This document shows positions 11,747 through 24,089 of a DNA stretch of 64,000 nucleotides, in pieces (the first letter of the stretch is position 1; the number at the start of each line of letters is the position of its first letter). The stretch is from Mytilus californianus (Eukaryota > Mollusca > Bivalvia > Mytilida > Mytilidae): NCBI RefSeq assembly GCF_021869535.1, contig NW_026262734.1, forward strand, positions 93,873,285 through 93,937,284, given 5' to 3'. Below the pieces are notes generated by a model. The model had not been told where the DNA came from. It did no database searches and worked only from the letters and a program-made list of their open reading frames with translations. The position numbers and the translations under genes were made by a program.

Positions 11747-14700
11747 CTATTTTATTTTTACAATCGTAAAAGTCGACGAATGTCCAGATGGAATAGTAAT
11801 GCCAGATTTAATATTTACCCACACTTTATCATTAGAACGTAGCTGTCGTGCTACAACAAGAGTACCGGTATGTTGCATTGACGAAGGATTATTACTGTCA
11901 TTACCAATACTTGTGTACGATATCTGAACCCCATTCAGGTAAATATAGTAGAACGCACCATTGGTACCAGAGAAGATTGATGTAGAAATCAAATACAATC
12001 CCTCTCTCTCAATCACGAATTTCCCGGTACTTTTATACGTTGACAGGTTATTGATGCCAATGCTGAACTGGACGTCGTTAAACTTTACTATGCCGGATGA
12101 AGTTGTATCCGATGCAGGATGAGCGCTCATGGCCACTGCAAAAAAAATGAAAGCATCTTCATTGCATCTTTGTCTTTATATGATATTAACAGTGAAAACC
12201 ACTATGATATGTAATATTTGTGATATAAACTTTATGTCTTTTTTCTGAAACATCTATGAAAATCATATCAAGCTCTTGATATCATTTCACTTAGGTTTCT
12301 TTTATAACTTAGGTTACTTCATTTCGATGAACTGATTTCTTGTTTGCATCGTAGGTTTGTGATGATCACAGTAAAATAAATATTGGCAGCTACATAACAT
12401 AATCAACGTTAAATGTATTCTCATATTGAGTTATTTGGGATTTTTTTAACCTGACGAAAAGGTCATTACTTATGGTATGCTTCTTAATGTTAGACCTTTG
12501 ATTGACAGACTCTAGAATATACTGACCAAGAACAAACTAAACAATTATTTGTATTATTATGTATGTCAGCATTTGAATTTCACAAAATTCTGATAGCTTT
12601 CTGGAAATAATTTAAGCCAAATAAACAAAAATCCTTACATGGATTAGCTTAGAAGCATAAAACATATTCATTTCTGTCAAAAACTTCATAGATTAACCAT
12701 CAATAAATCACTTACAAAGTTTGATCAGCGAAACATCAGATAAATGCATGTGTATGAGACTATGTAAACAAAGCCCTCACTCAATTCATAGAACGTATAA
12801 ACAATAAATCACGGTCCTTTCTGTTGTAAATACTTATCAAAGATACTAGCTTTATAATTTTCTACCCAGACGTGCGTTTTGTCAATATCAGTCTCATCAG
12901 TGGCGTTCGTTTCAAAATACATTATTATTAAATGAAGCAAGAGTTTATTCAAAACTTACTGTCTTGCTTAAATATTTATCATTAAATCTAATTTTACGTG
13001 GCATAATGAATTATGAAAAAATGAGATTCAGGTCAACCTTTCAGATGTTCATGTACACATGAGTCAATCAATATAACAATTGTAGTTGATTTGTTTACAT
13101 GTAGTATCTGAGAAACAAACTTTGTTTCACATTTTGTCATGCCTGTTATAGCTTACTATTACGTATATGTTTGGCTTAGCGAAAACAGTACGGTGGGTGT
13201 TCATATATGTGTCATATAGTCTATAGGTGTTTCATTGGCAATCTCACTACATTTCCTATTTATTATTATCCCGAAAACCTTAACTTGACCAATGCATCAT
13301 GAAATGAGATTAAGGTAAGATGATACCTGTCAGACGGACATGTACTACGTTCAATCATTGTATACATAAAAATTGTTGATCTATTACTTATATCTTAAAC
13401 CAATCACATTTTTGATGAACCAACCATGTGATTAAGGTCAGGTGAACCCTGTCCGATCGTCTAGGACTAAACCAGTCACGTGCTTAAAAAACTAAATATG
13501 ATTTAAGGGTATCACCAGTCCGAAGTCAGCACTTTTGGCATAAAATGTCATATATGTTCATATTCTGTAAATTTACTTTTTATAAAATGTTATTAAACTA
13601 ATAGTATTCGAAACATCAAGATCTTTTTCCCCCATACATAGTTTGCCTGAGCCGTATTTGGCACAACCTTTTGGAATTTTTGGTTTTAATTGCTCTTCAA
13701 CTTCGTAATTGATTTGGCCTTTCAACTGCTTTTATTTGAGCGCCACTGATGGGTCTTATGTAGACGAAATTGGCGTCTAGCATACCAAATGATAAACATT
13801 CGTATCTTTGATGAGCTTTTTTTGCAGCAGTCACTAAACCACGAAATGCAGCTTAGAACAACGGACGCTTGGTAGACGGAAATTTCAGACCATAAAATAT
13901 CTGTAAACAAGATATGTTGTCTGATACACATTGGATACAAAAGACTGATTTCACAGGAATGTCAGCTTCTTATTTAGAGATGCTGTAGATCAGAGCTGCA
14001 ATTACCAGCGTATCTTTATTTTTATCCGTAATTTTGTGAATTAGATGTTAATGGTAGGTCGTTGATTGCTTCTGTTAAATGGATCCACAACTCTAATTCC
14101 ATCATCTTTTATCCTAATTTCCTCAGGCAATATTGACCTTTGATGTACTTTGCTTCGCTAATCTTTTTTTATTTTTGCCTATTCATACATCATTGACTGT
14201 AACTGTTTTGGGTTTGAGTGTTTTTAATGAAGGTCAATTAGGAACAAACCTTCAGACGCCCCAAATTAATGAAGCGCTTTTTTCATTCATAGATCCATGA
14301 CGATTTAAAAAGTCTGTATGTTGCTCTGTAGAATTATGCCTTTTGGTTATTTTGTCGATTGTTTGATTTTTAGTTGATGAATAACCCCATACTCATTTGT
14401 TATATCAGAATTTCTTGATGAACATGTTTTGAAAAATATAATGCGATCGTTTAAATTAGCAAGAGCAAAACACGAAATAATCATAGTTTAAGTTTCCGCT
14501 ATATATTGGATAATCAATAATGTAAAACGTTTGGCGAATGTCGGATGCAACCTTTTATAACCTAAATACATTACTTAGAGTAAAGACAGCATTTAAAATC
14601 TACAGCGGGATAGAGATGCGCATTGAGATTGACATGGATGTTTCTCAATCTAAAGTGACAAAATACGGCTGCATTATGAGTCTGATCATTTAAGGAATGA

Positions 14701-17700
14701 CTGTAATTTTTTTTCTGTCTATGAAGAAATAACATCAAAAATGAGGTTCACACTGAATAACTCGCGTAGGTTGTTTCGAATTGACAGAAAAAATATTACA
14801 GTCATTCCTTATAATTTAATTCTAAATTCATTTTTAAGGAGTAAATCATGAAAAAAAACGTTGATGACGTCACGGTCACATGATAAAATTATGTCTATGA
14901 TCTGAAAGACAAAAAACTTTCAGCCAATCAGAAGACGTGATACATCCAAAATTAAATTATTATTTATTAGTTTGGAAGCCTGCAATGATCCACCTAGGTG
15001 TTTTATATTACCACTTTGGGCAGATAATCTCCAGGTTAAGTATGTATATTGGGAAACGGCCATGGAATCACATTGTCGCATATGGAATTACACTGTCGCG
15101 TATGTAAACCACATTTTAGTGCGGTCTTACATTGAATTATTTTTAAAAGTTTCAATATGTTTTCATCAGAAGGGGTGACATGGGACACACTTAGATATTT
15201 TTCTTAAGTTGATTTTTGCAATATCATTGACTGCGGCTGCTCTTGATTTTGATCTCCGGCGCAGAGCTGACATCCGCTCCGTCCTTACATCGTATCACTA
15301 CACTGAATATGACCTCTGCCACACATTGTAGTGTAGTGTACCGAGTATAGGGAACAGAAACGAGCGCTGTACGGAGATTGAGTTTTGTATTGCCGTCTGA
15401 CAAACACACACGTGTAAATTCGTGTTGGAATCCATATAAAATGTTGTTGTTTGTAATCGACAAAACCAAAGATGTGTTTAAAGGGTATGGCAAATGAAAA
15501 TCTTCCTTGCTTGTTAGCCTTGTAATGATATTATCGTGTCTAGCTGTAAAACTGGTGTTGTTAAGCTTCGGCGGGTGTTGTAGAATCCTTGAATCACAAT
15601 TGGTTAAGACCTTATAAATTTCTAAAAACATCTAGGTAGGTCATTAGTCTCATCATGGTGGTTGCAACACTTGGATCATTCAAGTACTCTTTTTGTTGTC
15701 CAGATAGTCTTTATCCAATGCTTTTGAATAGGTACATGACACCATTGTTTACAAGTGACACTTGGTTTCCGTCTGCATTAGCTGACTATCATTTTTCAAA
15801 AGACAACCTTCTACCAAGAGATAACTTTTAGATCGATAGACAAATCCTGTATTTCAATGTTTATGCGTATTCTGCACCAGAACAAGGGAGCCACATATTG
15901 CGGTTCGTATTCGTATACTTCATATTCACAAAGACTTTCATCAATCAAAAGACGAAACCTTCGGTAATGTTAAATATTACTGACATACTTTATTTGTTTA
16001 TATTAATTGACGACGTCCAATAGTGTAGCGATGCATGTTGTTTAATTCTTCTTTGTCAGTGTTGGGAGGACATAGAAGGTTCCGCAATACTGTTAAATCT
16101 AACGCGTTGATGTTGTGTCATGGTTTTAAATGGCTTGCTGCATTGTACAAAGTTAGATAACGAAAGTGCTTTGGGTTTCTAAATCCGAGATTACTCTGAC
16201 GTCCAACGGCTGTTTTGCCAGACAAGCTGGGGCCGTGGGACGTCAGAGCTCGTCCCATATCAAAAAGTGGATATTTGCCCGTCCAAAATAGATGCGCTGC
16301 TTCGTCGCTTCTGGTGCAAACGTAAGGCCTTGGAATTATATAAATCGGGTATCAATTTGTTCATTTTTCATTTTTCTCTTCATTTATGTAAGTTTCACCT
16401 ACCTGCCACCCTTTATTTTCTCAAATTTAGACAGTTTTCACAGTGACCCATCGATTCAGACATTTTTTACTTTTATTTTCAAATGGACATCAAGTTACGA
16501 GAGATTTCGCGACCTCGAGACTCAAATATGCAAATATTTATACTTTTTTCACCTCCTTTATAGGAGATCGATATTTAACATTTAGTAGCCAACCACGATT
16601 TTTCACCTCCTTTACAGGAGATCAATATTAAGCATTTAGTGCCAACCACGATAACATTCGGAAGCTCTCGGATATTTACATTGCTTGCATCGTAAATGAG
16701 CGAGGTGTTAGATTATATATTCATATTGACCTAGGGTCATATGCATACATCATTTCCCATAGTCCATTGTGCCTTACTTTTTTCTCGTGATCACATGACA
16801 ATCTTTCAAAATGAAAGTCAAAATGCCAGAATCGGTATTTAAATATACAATTCCTTGATTGTATGATGACCTGCGAACTGATCTGTTTTAGAAAAATTTT
16901 GTCAGAACATCCAACAAATTTGAAAAAATGAAATGGTGGGACGAAACTTGTATCCTATTGGTTATGGTTTCAAAATCTGATCATACCGGCAAATAATTCA
17001 AAATAATGGTTATCATGAAACCAGTTATATTGAGTTGTATAAAATTATGCTTAAAGAAAACAAAATAAGCGTGTACTAACCTTGTTGCTCATCTGTGGTG
17101 ATTTTCTGTTGAATATCGTTTAATTTTTGTGTTGCACCATTTTGAGCTAAAGAGAGTTGTTTGAGTTCGGCGGAAATCTGTTTGTTTTTATTTGCAGTTT
17201 GTTTAGTCTCATTTGAAAGACCTTTAATTGACATTTCGTTATCCTGCATTCGCTTTAGTAATCCATGGACGTTTTGACAGCATGTGTTTGACGTGGTGCT
17301 CAAAGAATGAAGGATTGCCTTTATATCGTCAGTCTTTTGACCTACAGAGCTAATATTTACTGAGACAGATTTCACAAAGACATCCATCTTATGCTTTAAT
17401 TGATTTGTTTCATTATGACAGACTTGAATTTCCATTTGCATAGAAGAAAAGTTTTGCTTTGCCGATCCATTATTTTGTAGTTTTGATATCTCCCTGTTGA
17501 TTGTATTAATGTCACGTTTCAGCTGAAAAGTGTCATTTTTATTTTGGTTAATTTCACTCTGCAGAACTGGATTATCCTGGTTTAGTTGAATGATGTTCTT
17601 TTTTAGTTGGAAATTTTCTTTTTGAAGTAGGACAGTCGAAGTTTGAAGTTTTGTGGTCACCAGTTGAATCTGAGAAACTTCCAGTTGAAGGCGTGTATTG

Positions 17701-18020
17701 TTTTGCAGCATTCTGTGTTAGCTATTTGCAAATGTAACACCTCACTCTGTTGTTTGTTCATGGATTCCTTAAGATTTATGATGATATCTTTCAAATGGGA
17801 TAGTTCTGCCGAAGGAACATTACCCGTAATGCTCAGTCTAGTCAATTCTTGCTTCACTGAGATCATTTCGGAACTTAGCTGGAGCACTAACTGTTTATAA
17901 TGTTGGTCCGTCATAGAATTGCCATGGCTACCAGTGGAAGAGTTTGTCAGCAAAAATCCATTCGACAGAGAAATCAAAACCCAACTAATAAATAAAACAG
18001 ATCTTAAAACCTCACATCTT
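11747..18020 (-). CDS. Secreted C1q-domain protein with coiled-coil stalk (one apparent frameshift)
   Basis: Two visible exons. The upstream exon runs from a hydrophobic, signal-like segment (LRSVLFISWVLISLSNGF, about 18010-17957) through about 290 residues of Q/N/K/L-rich coiled coil to a phase-1 donor after 17081. The second exon (phase-1 acceptor before 12135, stop at 11749-11747) encodes a complete gC1q domain of about 128 residues, with VAMSAHPAS, GIVKFNDVQFSIG, YKSTGKF, GLYLIS and a C-terminal TFTIVKIK. The join across the 4.9-kb intron restores the typical VAxSAH start of the domain. C1q proteins of this kind in bivalves are secreted, oligomerise through the stalk and bind microbial or self ligands. 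Oddities: no in-frame ATG precedes the hydrophobic stretch, so a first exon is probably missing, and the coil changes frame by one base near 17700-17712. It may be a variant or error, or an early pseudogene. Confidence 0.8.
13690..14040 (+). repeat. Interspersed repeat family 3, copy 1
   Basis: About 350 bp matching 24090-24440 along its whole length; the shared core GATTTGGCCTTTCAACTGCT is at 13710-13729. A diverged, shorter copy is at 58380-58550. The conserved middle runs through the CACTGATGGGTCTTATGT segment. Non-coding; open frames on the minus strand are chance frames shared by the copies. Confidence 0.75.
14693..14962. mobile_element. Palindromic MITE with CRE-like site, copy 1
   Basis: Begins with AAGGAATGACTGTAAT and about 110 bp later carries the inverted form ATTACAGTCATTCCTT, with inner arms built on TTCTGTCTATGAAG and its counterpart, so the first ~125 bp can fold into a hairpin. 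The remaining ~140 bp contain TTGATGACGTCACGGTCACA, with a perfect TGACGTCA palindrome. A second copy at 33043-33316 matches over the same length and breakpoints. Confidence 0.8.
15224..15631 (-). CDS. Hypothetical protein, 135 codons, unrecognised
   Basis: An open frame from ATG at 15631 to a stop at 15224, with a TAG directly before the ATG. The product is mixed polar and hydrophobic, with four cysteines and no signal peptide, membrane span or motif that I recognise. It sits inside the C1q intron on the same strand. In AT-rich DNA a 135-codon frame is above the local background, so it may be a retained exon or retroelement piece, but I cannot assign a function. Confidence 0.2.
   Translation of the reverse strand: MFLEIYKVLTNCDSRILQHPPKLNNTSFTARHDNIITRLTSKEDFHLPYPLNTSLVLSITNNNILYGFQHEFTRVCLSDGNTKLNLRTALVSVPYTRYTTLQCVAEVIFSVVIRCKDGADVSSAPEIKIKSSRSQ
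16545..16650 (+). repeat. Two-copy tandem duplication, ~54 bp
   Basis: The segment starting TTTTTCACCTCCTTTATAGG is repeated immediately as TTTTTCACCTCCTTTACAGG, followed in both by GAGATC(G/A)ATATT and AGCCAACCACGAT or a close variant. A recent local duplication inside the C1q intron. Confidence 0.7.
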
Positions 18021-18199
18021 TCAATTTTTAAATTGAATAGGTTTAACTGTATCGGATAAAGTACAAGAAACGGGATACAAATACTCGTGCCTTTGCTTTA
18101 TCTTTTGGGGCATTATCAGTAAAACGTTAGTATATGGGACATCAAATATTACATTTGTACCTTAATTCCCTTTCATATTATGAATGTCACTTGATAACT

Positions 18200-18460
18200 T
18201 TGTTGATTTTCGTATCGTTTATAATTTGTTATCAGTAAACTTTTAGAACACCAGACATGACGGTATGGATGTGGTTTACAGAATAGAGAATAATGGTCTT
18301 AAAAGAACAGAATAAAGGACAAAAAAATTAAAAGAAAAAACAAGGCAAAAAAATAAAGAATAGAGAATCATAGGGTGTTAAATCGCAATGAATTAATAAA
18401 AATAAAATGGTTTGAAAATTAAAGAATAAAGGAAATAAAGGACTCCATCCGGACCCTCAG
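18200..18460. repeat. A-rich interspersed repeat
   Basis: A purine-rich stretch with repeated AAAGAATAGAGAATAATGG-like and AATAAAGGA words. It lies just upstream of the C1q stalk exon and has no coding potential. The wider gap 18460-20300 shows no recognisable gene. Confidence 0.4.
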
Positions 18461-20593
18461 ATATTGCATTGTAAATTATGATATTTCCCCTGTACTGTAT
18501 ACACGTTACGTGATAGTTGTATTAGCATTTGGACAATTCTTTGTTTTAAGTTATAATAGCAACGGTACCAATTTTACGGCACCAGATGAGCAAATCGACA
18601 TTGCGTGTCTATTCAGTCATGTTCAAAGCCAAAATATTTGAAATTCCAAAACTAAAACAAAAGTAAAGCCAAACCAAGATAAGGAATCAGACATATGTGT
18701 GAGGGAGATATATTACTTAATTTAAAGATTTCAAAATTCACAACAGCAAATAAAACAATATCCGTATTTTCATGCCAATACCGAATTATTTGCTACTGGG
18801 CTAATGATACCCAACGTAAAATGTAAGTGTTAGTTCTTCAAATAATCATTATGAATCGTTGTTTAAACAGACTTGTCAGCAACACCCCTCTAAACGGAAG
18901 CATAAGCCTTGGAATACCGTATCAACACGGACATATATACTACATATGGACGCCCTGCTGGAATGGTGCTACATATAAATGGGATTTATACAAAAGAAAA
19001 TTTGATATCGTCTCTTTTGTCGTGAAGTTTATTTCTCAACCGACCCTTATAGTCAACTTCTAGATGTAAGTCAAGACGAGAAGAATATTTAGCTATATCT
19101 ATATCATAGTGTCCAAACTTTAAATTATTCAGTGAAGGGATGTCCTCTACATAGAGGAACTTGAAATGAAAGAGGAATGCCAGCTTTTTTTCTTTCGTAT
19201 CGAAAAGCTCCTGTATGAAGTCTGCCTCATCAGTATAAAAGATTAAGTCAGTAAGCAGGGGGGCAAAGGTGGTTCTGAAAAGTAATTGTGTAAAAATATT
19301 TTATACTATTTCACGAGGAGAGGGACTTCGGTTTTAAGTTATCTAACAGTTCATTGGTTTTTTAACTCTCAATATCTGAATCACACTACCTCTTGAGTAT
19401 GTAGTTTCACATTTATTCTGAAGCAAACTGTGTGATCGCTATAATAATCGCATTACCCGTGGACCTTTTCCCTTCAAATGAAAAACAAAAGATACATAAT
19501 GTACAAGGGAGAACGTAAAACGTGTTTGCTGTCAAGAAAACTAAAATGCTGTATCAAAGCATGCACATATTTACTGAAATAAAGCTCAAAGTACAAGAAA
19601 TTAAACCGCTGATATAATATCATGGTATTCTTCATTCAAACTATACTTAAGGATTATATACACCAACGTCATAAACTGTACCGAAAGACAAAATCTTGAC
19701 CACAATAGATTTGTAGGAAATTTCAGTGCATAAAAAAAAATGAAGAAATAAAACATTTTAAAAAGCGATCTAGTAGTTATCCGAAAAACTCAATGGCTGA
19801 TATCGGCGAATAATATCATTGGTAAAAAGGTGTACAACAAAATCAACATAACAAAAAGAGATAAAGACAAACTGTAGTCCATAAATCACTAAACAAATTA
19901 AAGAAAACGATAGATGTACACAAGAACAACGGCAATTACATATTAAATAAGTATTTCAAGACATACCTAAAACACCATCTACACAATTGTTCTGTAAAAT
20001 TAAACATACTGAATGACTGATAAGAGTGTCAAGAGGGAAAACACATCACATGAACACAAATGAAATGTGTTTTAATCAATGAGGCAGAGACAATGTATTT
20101 TCAAACGGGAATATGTGTCAAGAGGAATTAATTGCCAAGCTCATACTATCATTTCTTGTTGCTTGAACTTTAAAATCTGGGTCAAAATATTAATCTTGCA
20201 TATTCTATTAAAGTTCACATCATAATGAACTTTTTTTACTAAGTTTCAAAATTGATGTGATCACAAATTCATTGTGATCTACATAATTTCAAAACTTTAA
20301 CTTGGTGCTGGACGGACAAATTGACGTGGGGGTATAAAATTATGAATGCATAAAAAGCTTACATGTCATTGAAGTAGCTAAATCCATTTAGTTTGAAATT
20401 GAAAATGAAGCTTTATAGTTATAAAATACTAGGTATAATTGTTGGAAATTAAAAGTAATGCTGTATAGTTGATTGTTTCTGAAGTGGGCATTTCATGCAT
20501 ATATTCCTCATTAAAAATTCATTTTCATGATATTTGTGAAAATAATGTGCAGAACAATAATTAAAGAGGGAATATTATTCTTGATTTGAAAAC

Positions 20594-20648
20594 ATGTCTG
20601 TTAACGTGTTTCTTGTTTTCTGTCTGAGGACATTTTTTGCATCTAGGG
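20594..20648 (+). CDS. Signal-peptide first exon, copy A
   Basis: ATG at 20594 opens an 18-codon reading frame, MSVNVFLVFCLRTFFASR, that ends in a splice donor (G then GTAAGT) after 20648 in phase 1. The hydrophobic run looks like a signal peptide. It is the counterpart of the exon at 24699-24753 and could splice to the phase-1 kringle exon at 33818, giving an alternative first exon, or be left over from a lost gene copy. No other compatible exon was recognised between the two. Confidence 0.55.
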
Positions 20649-22449
20649 GTAAGTTTCATGATCGATCATCCAGAATATTTTTAAAAATTTATACTTTTTT
20701 ACATTTGGGTAAGGTCTCAGGGTTCCGGATAGTGTTTTATTTGGGCATGGGTTAGCGTTATTTTTGGTTATTCAAGTCTAGCTCTATAAGATTTTGGACC
20801 CCTAAAATAAATGAAAGACTTATCAAGTTGACGTCGTTTGCTCTTGACATTTTTTAATTGGTTAAGATGCTTGTTGTTTAGTAGTATTGAAATAAAAGAG
20901 TCTATACCGAATAAATGTTATGATACATAAAACCCCAAAAGGTCAAATAACCTGCAAAGGTCAAAATGGAATCAATATAAAGATAGTAGAATATACCGAA
21001 TGAATGATTGGATGAATACGTCGATGTAACAGCATCCTCACTACTCCTAAAAGACAATACGTTTCGCAGAGATTTAGAACTAACCGAATATGCATTTAAA
21101 GATGTCATATTTTAGATTCACACGCCACCAGACGTTTCCAGTATATATTTTTTTTTTTCGTAATTAGATGAACTGTAGTTTACCGACGTTCAAATCTTAT
21201 CAATCAATTCAGAAAATGCAAATTAAGGTGAAAAAGAAAACTGAGGAAATTAAAAAAGGAGTGAGGCCGCGTGCGTTGATCGGGCTAATCATTTCTTTTG
21301 ATAATTGACATAAAACCTAGTAAGTTCGTCATTGTTATACAAAGAAATTTATGATTGCTTATTAAATTATTTAAAAAAAAACACATATAAACAAAAAGCC
21401 AAGATGCACTTTTCACACCTGATTCACGACTGAAAAGAAAATTCCCTGTTACATGTAATGACATTGTTATCGAATCAATGTGAATATGCTGAATGTCTTA
21501 GATATCTGGAAACGTTATCATTAATGTTATTATATATAACTCCACTCTGATGATTTGCGATGAATTATGAATGAAGTTCAATGAAATACATCTCAATCGA
21601 CATACTTTGTATAGCATTTTTACGAATAAAACGATATTAAAAACATAAAGTCAATACGTATACGTTTGATGTTTTTGAGCTTTTGTTTTTGCAATTTGAT
21701 AAGGGATTTTCCGTTTTGAATTTACCTTGGTGTAAAATTGACAATTTTACGCGCAAGATGTTTATTTCAATTACATACTCTAATGTTTTATCATCTCAAT
21801 TCCGTGGGAATAATGTTAATATCTTGTACATTTCCACCAGTTGATTGTTATTTATATTAAGCTAGTGATTTATAGAGAAAACGGTAGTATTTATTCTTCC
21901 ATAGGCGACAATACTAACATTTTCTAAATTTACCACTTTTTAAAATAAAAACCTGGACAAAACAGTTATGTGCTATAAGTACTTTATTATTCTGTTTTAG
22001 AAATTGGAATCAAATGGTATCATGACCATCTTCGAACAGAGCTTGTTTATGGTATTCATGCCCACCGTCATTTTACATCAAATTTATGAAAATTTGAAGC
22101 CTTTTTGAATAATTCTCAATAAAATATTTCAATGTGTTTCAAAATTTATATTGTAAATATACACACTGTATTTATTCATAAATAAATAAAAAATATGTAT
22201 TATACCCTTACATCAGCGCTCCTAAGTTTACTTCCGTCACCTGCCTAGTATAAACCAAAGGCCAACCTAAAGCCGGGAATATGTAATACTACTATGTTCC
22301 CAATATATTTGCTATCCCTCCACACCCAAGTTCCAGAGGTAACAGTTGGAATTGTGTTTTCCTTACATATAAGAGGCAACAATATTTTACCGATGTTCAA
22401 ATCTCATTAATCTTTTAAAATGATACAAGTCAAGGTTTTAAACAAAAAC

Positions 22450-22547
22450 ATAGGGAACCACGTGAACTCCATGGTAGGCGGGACCCTGTGAATCAAATGA
22501 TACCACGTGAACTCCATGGTAGGCGGGACCCTGTCAATCAAATGGAT
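22450..22547 (+). repeat. Tandem pair, ~50 bp
   Basis: Two consecutive copies of a unit containing ACCACGTGAACTCCATGGTA and GGCGGGACCCTGT, differing by a few bases. Each includes a CACGTG hexamer. Copy B of the larger duplication has only one diverged unit (near 26560). Confidence 0.8.
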
Positions 22548-23427
22548 AAGCGTCACCTGTTATGCATGTATCACCCGCCTTGCAAATTCTTACTTTGTCA
22601 AAATGTCGAAAACGTAACAAGGACATAATTCGTAAATTTACAGATCGATTGACTATTTTAGTATCTTAAACTTTAATAATGAGTGACAGACACAGCTTAT
22701 TTGTCAACCGAGTCGTTATTGTTATCATAACACGTACATATATAATGTCGATTGAAGTCGGCGAATCTCAACAGATTCCGCTACCCTTCGATCTGCCGAG
22801 TTGTTCCGAATGATGTCGACAGCAGTCGTTCTTCATCATTGGACCAGTAACATATTCGTAACGTCAAATGCAGTAATTCTTCTTCATTGGAGCAGATTTT
22901 GTATCAGGAGCACAACAACATTATTAAACATAGAATGTCTTTGTTAATTACATCTTTTTTTGGTAGAAGATGAAACATGACTAATTCATTCTATTCCACT
23001 CTATTCAAAATTCAAATCTTAACCAAAAGTTGATTGGTTTAGACTACCCCCTTGACATTGAAAAAAAAATCATACTCCTACTAAAAATCATATTCCCCTC
23101 TAAATATTGTCTTTACTGAACATCGTGTTTAACTCGCGCGATGTTGCCTAGTGTTGATACAACATAAACACTTTTTGCACCACTAAATCATTGTTATTAT
23201 TAAGTTTAAGTCATCTCTCGAGAGACGAACTTACTTCAATTTTTTACATCCTTTGACGACCATGCGTCTAGCAGGTAAAAGAAGTAGAGGTTCTAACAAC
23301 AGCACCAGATCCAATCCTCAAAAGAGAAAGTTTCACTGGGGTAGTGTTACCTTTGCTTGTCACAAAAACTTTCTAATTAGTGCTTGTCTGTTACATACAC
23401 AGTGTTTATATAAATATAAAAAAAAAG

Positions 23428-23512
23428 GTGTGGTATGAGACAACCCTCCACACGAGACCAAATGACAAAGAAATTAACAACTATATGTCACCGTATGGCC
23501 TTCAATAATGGG
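23428..23512 (-). repeat. PLE 3' tail family 1 fragment
   Basis: Inverted match to the end of the family-1 tail (compare 2290-2380), with the ACGGTGACCTATAGTTGTTA-like and GTCTCATACCAC-type segments on the minus strand. A short 5'-truncated copy between the duplicated blocks. Confidence 0.6.
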
Positions 23513-23540
23513 CAAAACCCATTTGTACCAACGTGCATTT

Positions 23541-24075
23541 CAGTTGAAGGCGTGTATTGTTTTGCAATAGTTCTTTTAAGCCGTCTGCGTCACTGTAGAA
23601 CTTCACTCTGTTGTTTGTCCATGGATTCCTTAAGATTTAACCGCCTCGGTGGTTTCGTTGTAGCGTGTTCGCCTCGAGTGTGGGGGGTCGTGGGTTTGAG
23701 CCCCGGCTGGGTCAAACCAAAGACTTTAAAATTGGTATTTGCTACTTCTCCGCTAAGCACGCGGCATTAAGAAGTAAGAGCAAAGACTGGTCGGCTCGGA
23801 GTCAGAATAATGTGTCCAGGTAAGGTGACATGTCTTCCTGCGGACTGTTACCTTGTGAACTAGCACGTTAAAAAATCCGGCTCAGCGTGTCGGTCTAGTA
23901 CAAAGCAGGTTAAATAATGATATTACATTAACATGTTTACGTCCTGAATATGCATATAAATTTGCCGCTGGACGTTAAACAGCCATCCATAATCATCACC
24001 TTAAGATTTATGATCATGGTATCTTTCAAACGGTATAGTTCTGCCGAAGGAACCTTACCAGTATTGCTCATTCTA
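23541..24075 (-). pseudogene. C1q coiled-coil fragment split by a SINE
   Basis: Flanks 23541-23639 and 23999-24075 match the stalk exon of the C1q gene at about 17690-17825, with the same order and strand. The matching segments include CAGTTGAAGGCGTGTATTG and CTCTGTTGTTTGT(C/T)CATGGA. The frame is not open across the fragment, and nothing of the gC1q domain follows. A SINE sits at 23640-23998 between 12-bp target duplications. This is a third relic of the same C1q family and indicates past tandem duplication of the cluster. Confidence 0.8.
23640..23998 (+). mobile_element. tRNA-derived SINE with 12-bp target duplication
   Basis: The head resembles a tRNA gene: CTCGGTGGTTTCGTTGTAGC suggests a box A, and GGGTTTGAGCCCCGGC fits box B (GGTTCRANNCC) of a polymerase III promoter. 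The body holds GGACTGTTACCTTGTGAACT. The flanks carry CCTTAAGATTTA at 23628-23639 and 23999-24010, and the empty site is visible in the C1q stalk exon near 17768-17785. A second copy on the minus strand is at 34268-34594, and a short body fragment at 42486-42548. Confidence 0.9.
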
Positions 24076-24089
24076 TTTGGTACAAATTT

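Larger units (their letters stand above)
12136..17080 (-). other. Intron of the C1q gene, repeat-bearing
   Basis: The 4.9-kb space between the stalk exon and the gC1q exon. It holds an interspersed repeat (13690-14040), a palindromic MITE (14693-14962), an orphan 135-codon open frame (15224-15631, same strand) and a 2-copy tandem duplication near 16545-16650. No extra C1q-type exon is seen. Confidence 0.6.
20306..23420 (+). repeat. Segmental duplication, copy A (~3.1 kb)
   Basis: Starts near GCTGGACGGACAAATTGACG and ends near the ACACAGTGTTTATATA segment. The same landmarks occur in the same order in copy B (24455-27575): the signal-peptide exon, a TGACCCCTAAAATAAATG-type stretch, a CCAAAAGGT stretch, the GTCGATTG.AGTCGGC motif, CCCTTCGATCTGCCGAGTTG, GAACATCGTGTTTAACTCGC and a CAGGTAAAAGA.GTAGAGGTTC stretch. 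The copies differ by many substitutions and indels, so the duplication is not recent. Copy A also carries a local tandem duplication near 22450-22547. Confidence 0.85.

Noticed and set aside
17700..17745. A 28-nt GT...AG interval that might remove the C1q coil frameshift as an intron
   Set aside because: Far too short for an animal spliceosomal intron, and its removal leads into the wrong frame.
23640..23720. Possible tRNA gene
   Set aside because: Box A and B are present but the cloverleaf is poor, and the sequence continues into a SINE body with target duplications.
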